Shown: piece by piece, positions 13,898 to 15,754 of the stretch
Layout: each line of letters begins with the position of its first letter
Numbering within the stretch: position 1 is the stretch's first letter
DNA from: Methanosarcinaceae archaeon
GTDB taxonomy: Archaea; Halobacteriota; Methanosarcinia; Methanosarcinales; Methanosarcinaceae
NCBI GenBank assembly: GCA_020793555.1
Contig: DQIO01000298.1
Coordinates: 1-15,754 of the forward strand
Direction of reading: 5' to 3'
DNA: 15,754 nucleotides
Program-made: the position numbers and the translations under genes
The notes under the pieces: generated by a model
Told to the model about the DNA's origin: nothing
Databases searched by the model: none
Seen by the model: only the letters and a program-made list of their open reading frames with translations

Positions 13898-14755
13898 TCA
13901 AAAATAGAGCTTAGCTTCTGTTGGGTGCAGTTTTAATCTTTTATTCGTAATGAAATCCAGCAAAATCTCATTAAATCTGACGGAATTATCCATATTGGCA
14001 CAGTGTCCTGCTTCCTCTATTATAGAAAATAGACTTTCAGGTTCATTTTCGTGCCATTTGGTCGAGATTTTTATCGCGAATTCCAAATCTTTATCTCCGC
14101 TCAAAATCAACAATGGATATGTTCTCTGAATATTGTCTCTTTGCGAAATTATTTTGCCTAATCCCGACATTACTCTAAATGATTTTCGCGTGTACGAACG
14201 GGCACTTTCATAAAAACGAGCTTGTTCAACTTTGTCTATCAATGTGACCGAGGCGATATATTTTCGGAATGAGTCCATCGAAAATATAGCTTTAAATAAC
14301 CATTTAAACGTCTCGTTTCGCTGTGATTTCGCAACTTCTTTATTATCGTCATTTATATTGTAACCACCCAATATTGTTAATGATAAAACTTTATCTGAAT
14401 GATTCAATGCAAAATATTGAGCAATCAATGAACCCATTGAAACTCCGGCAATATGAGATTTTTCAACTTTTTCAATTTCCAAAATCTCATTGATATGTTC
14501 TGCTGAGGCATCCATTTTGTCGCTAGACTTTCCAACTTTCGATAAGCCGTGCCCCAACAAATCGACTGTTATAACCTTATAATTTTGCGAAAAGAAATCA
14601 ACTTGTTTATCAAAACACTTATGGTCTCCAAATGCAGGGTGAAGAAAAATAATTGTCTCCTTATGTTTGCCTCCACTCACAAAATAATGAATGGAATATC
14701 CATTTTGTTCGAGAACTTTATGTTCTACTTCACTTTTGATTTCTAAATCTCGCAT
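13898..14755 (-). CDS. alpha/beta hydrolase
   Basis: 285 residues from ATG 14755, preferred over GTG 14809 because GAGAAGG lies 9 bases before it. It has the alpha/beta-hydrolase pattern: oxyanion-hole loop FLHPAFGDH (37-45), DLLGHGLS (65-72), nucleophile elbow GVSMGS with Ser106, acid in SGDKDLEF (D221 or D223), and His251 in EAGHCANMDN. The lid lies between 131 and 212. No signal peptide, so cytosolic. The fold covers esterases, lipases, C-C hydrolases and others; substrate cannot be told. It is related to the partial hydrolase at the right edge (both share GH.AN.DN...FNEIL), and both lie on the same strand with small genes between. Confidence 0.9.
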   Translation of the reverse strand: MRDLEIKSEVEHKVLEQNGYSIHYFVSGGKHKETIIFLHPAFGDHKCFDKQVDFFSQNYKVITVDLLGHGLSKVGKSSDKMDASAEHINEILEIEKVEKSHIAGVSMGSLIAQYFALNHSDKVLSLTILGGYNINDDNKEVAKSQRNETFKWLFKAIFSMDSFRKYIASVTLIDKVEQARFYESARSYTRKSFRVMSGLGKIISQRDNIQRTYPLLILSGDKDLEFAIKISTKWHENEPESLFSIIEEAGHCANMDNSVRFNEILLDFITNKRLKLHPTEAKLYF

Positions 14756-14798
14756 TGGTTTTACCTTCTCTCTCAAGGTTTGAAAACAATAATCAATC

Positions 14799-14897
14799 TC
14801 AAGCTTCACGCCTTTTTTTCATGGCTTCGCTCATTTCTATATTTTCAAAAATTCTGTTACTCCAAGAATTCCTATTACTTGGTGTAGTAGGGCACAT
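14799..14897 (-). CDS. possible 32-codon ORF
   Basis: ATG 14897 follows the stop of the DUF4177-like gene by 3 bases and reads MCPTTPSNRN, then IFENIEMSEAMKKRREA and TGA. The hydrophilic, charged composition looks protein-like, and it fills the gap before the hydrolase gene, but there is no homology call and no separate ribosome site. It could be chance or a leftover. Confidence 0.25.
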   Translation of the reverse strand: MCPTTPSNRNSWSNRIFENIEMSEAMKKRREA

Positions 14898-14900
14898 GCG

Positions 14901-15114
14901 TCAATCTTCAACTTCCCGTTTCATGTAAATTGTTTGACCAACAAAGACATATATTGCATAAGCTTCCCATCCTTCTTTACCTAGATAATTCAGATATTCA
15001 ATATTCTTATCATCATTTATTTTAATCGTTATACCCCGTAGCTCTGCTGTGATTGGGTGTGCTGTCGCAACGTTTGACTTTACAATTAACTATTTTATAT
15101 TCAAATTTTTTCAT
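14901..15114 (-). pseudogene. DUF4177-like small gene with a +1 frameshift
   Basis: ATG 15114, preceded by GAGGAAT 6 bases upstream, starts MKKFEYKIVNCK, a typical DUF4177 opening, but this frame stops after 30 codons. The second frame, lacking any start, reads from about 15077: SNVATAHPITAELRGITIKI, then YLNYLGKEGWEAYAIY and GQTIYMKREVED, ending TGA 14901. The 'LNxLGKEGWE...YxKRE' pattern is the DUF4177 signature. Together they make one gene of about 70 codons with one extra base (214 bases in all), the shift lying between roughly 15025 and 15090. A sequencing error or programmed frameshift are alternatives. Role of the family is unknown. Confidence 0.6.
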
Positions 15115-15135
15115 TTTAGCATTCCTCATTTCCTA

Positions 15136-15285
15136 TTATTTATCTGTTATTATCATCATGCATTTCGACTTCCAGTGTGAGCAGTCACCAAACCTGCAAA
15201 AATCACGCACATTTCCACCATCCGCACTCCCAGTCCTATGGTCAAGGACCATGCAGTGACTATTCCTACAACCAGTAGGACAAAT
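15136..15285 (-). CDS. possible Cys-rich small protein, start unclear
   Basis: The frame reads I-CPTGCRNSHCMVLDHRTG...FCRFGDCSHWKSKCMM and ends in TAA-TAG 22 bases before the DUF4177-like start. Six Cys in 49 codons, spaced C-x3-C-x4-C and C-x4-C-x6-C, would suit a zinc or iron-sulfur site. The AAGGAG ribosome site that overlaps the upstream hydrolase stop precedes it, but there is no ATG, GTG or TTG in frame until ATG 15252; the first codon after the site is ATT. A second frame over the same DNA gives a membrane-like segment, also without a start. May be a decayed gene. Confidence 0.3.
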   Translation of the reverse strand: MCPTGCRNSHCMVLDHRTGSADGGNVRDFCRFGDCSHWKSKCMMIITDK

Positions 15286-15291
15286 AACTCC

Positions 15292-15754
15292 TTATGATTG
15301 TTTTATCAAAAATTCACCCAGTATTTCATTGAAATCCGATGGATTATCCAGATTTGCGAAATGCCCGGCATTTGGCATTTCAACGAATTCGAAGGATGGT
15401 TTTTGTTCCATTATTTCCAGCACTGGACCCAGGTTTTTATTTATCTCCTTGTCCAGACCGCCCCTGATCAACATCATCGGGATGTCGTGCCTGCAAATTG
15501 TATCCATATAGTCATAATCAGCGATGTTCATAGTGATCAGTTCAAGTGCGTCCTTTGATACCATTTTGTACATCTGTTTTAATCGGGCACATGCAGCCTT
15601 ATCCTTTGAAGCGGATCTGCCGACAAGCCATGAAATTCCTTTTGGACCTAACAACCGCTCCATTGTAAGTAAAGTCCATAAAGTTAAACGTGAAGTATGA
15701 AGTATGGGCGTGGTGCCAAAAGTTGTCAGTGATGACAGTAGATCATGATCCAGC
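15292..15754 (-). CDS. alpha/beta hydrolase, 5' part outside window
   Basis: The frame is open from the right edge to TAA 15292, giving 153 visible residues; the ATG at 15663 is internal, because the upstream codons LSSLTTFGTTPILHTSRLTL continue the family's pattern just after the nucleophile elbow. The nucleophile itself lies outside. Visible are the acid in IRGGLDKEI and the catalytic His in PNAGHFANLDNPSDF, then the terminal helix FNEILGEFLI. Related to the hydrolase at 13898-14755. Cytosolic serine hydrolase of unknown substrate. A ribosome site for the next small frame overlaps its stop codon (TAAGGAG). Confidence 0.88.
   Translation of the reverse strand, partial: LDHDLLSSLTTFGTTPILHTSRLTLWTLLTMERLLGPKGISWLVGRSASKDKAACARLKQMYKMVSKDALELITMNIADYDYMDTICRHDIPMMLIRGGLDKEINKNLGPVLEIMEQKPSFEFVEMPNAGHFANLDNPSDFNEILGEFLIKQS

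Noticed and set aside
14756..14809. GTG 14809 as start of the hydrolase
   Set aside because: ATG 14755 has a proper GAGAAGG site, and the extra 18 residues do not belong to the hydrolase fold.

Overview
The window looks like a stretch of an archaeal chromosome, most likely a methanogen of the Methanosarcinales (Methanosarcina/Methanolobus type). This is inferred from AT-rich intergenic DNA, archaeal TATA boxes about 35 bases before start codons (short or no leaders), GGAGG- or GTGAT-type ribosome binding sites, archaeal-style lipoproteins and Sec-exported proteins, and several dCache/HisKA and winged-helix genes of a style common in that order. No core metabolic or RNA marker gene is present, so the assignment is inference.

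Left part (1-5900, nearly all minus strand). A DUF4143-type AAA ATPase runs off the left edge. Its upstream region carries three tandem 32-bp repeats, followed by a stretch resembling the 5' part of a group II intron. From 5763 down to 1207 lies an envelope gene cluster: LolA-like/DUF4367 lipoprotein, small membrane protein, large secreted beta-domain protein, second lipoprotein, small membrane protein, six-helix membrane protein and small membrane protein.

Middle (5926-13691). A three-gene sensory cassette occurs twice in the same orientation: a winged-helix regulator on the plus strand, and divergently an HTH-receiver protein followed by a dCache histidine kinase. Copy A (5926-8675) is intact. 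Copy B (11809-13691) keeps an intact regulator and receiver, but its kinase has an in-frame TGA and is cut off just before its second membrane helix, so it has no kinase core. Between the copies lies accessory DNA: about 1 kb without genes but with hairpins and a 'GACAGGAT' dispersed repeat; a secreted protein with a glycine/alanine-rich hydrophobic C-terminal segment; a small two-helix membrane protein; an aromatic-rich protein fragment lacking a start; and two more small genes, the last truncated at the junction with the kinase remnant.

Right part (13898-15754, minus strand). Two related alpha/beta hydrolases, the upstream one partial at the window edge, are separated by small and partly decayed genes: a possible Cys-rich ORF, a frameshifted DUF4177-like gene and a possible 32-codon ORF.

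Most notable are the duplicated sensory cassette with a beheaded kinase, the HTH-then-receiver domain order, the conserved divergent control region, interleaved inverted repeats at 11314-11382, and the secreted-protein/small-membrane-protein pair.
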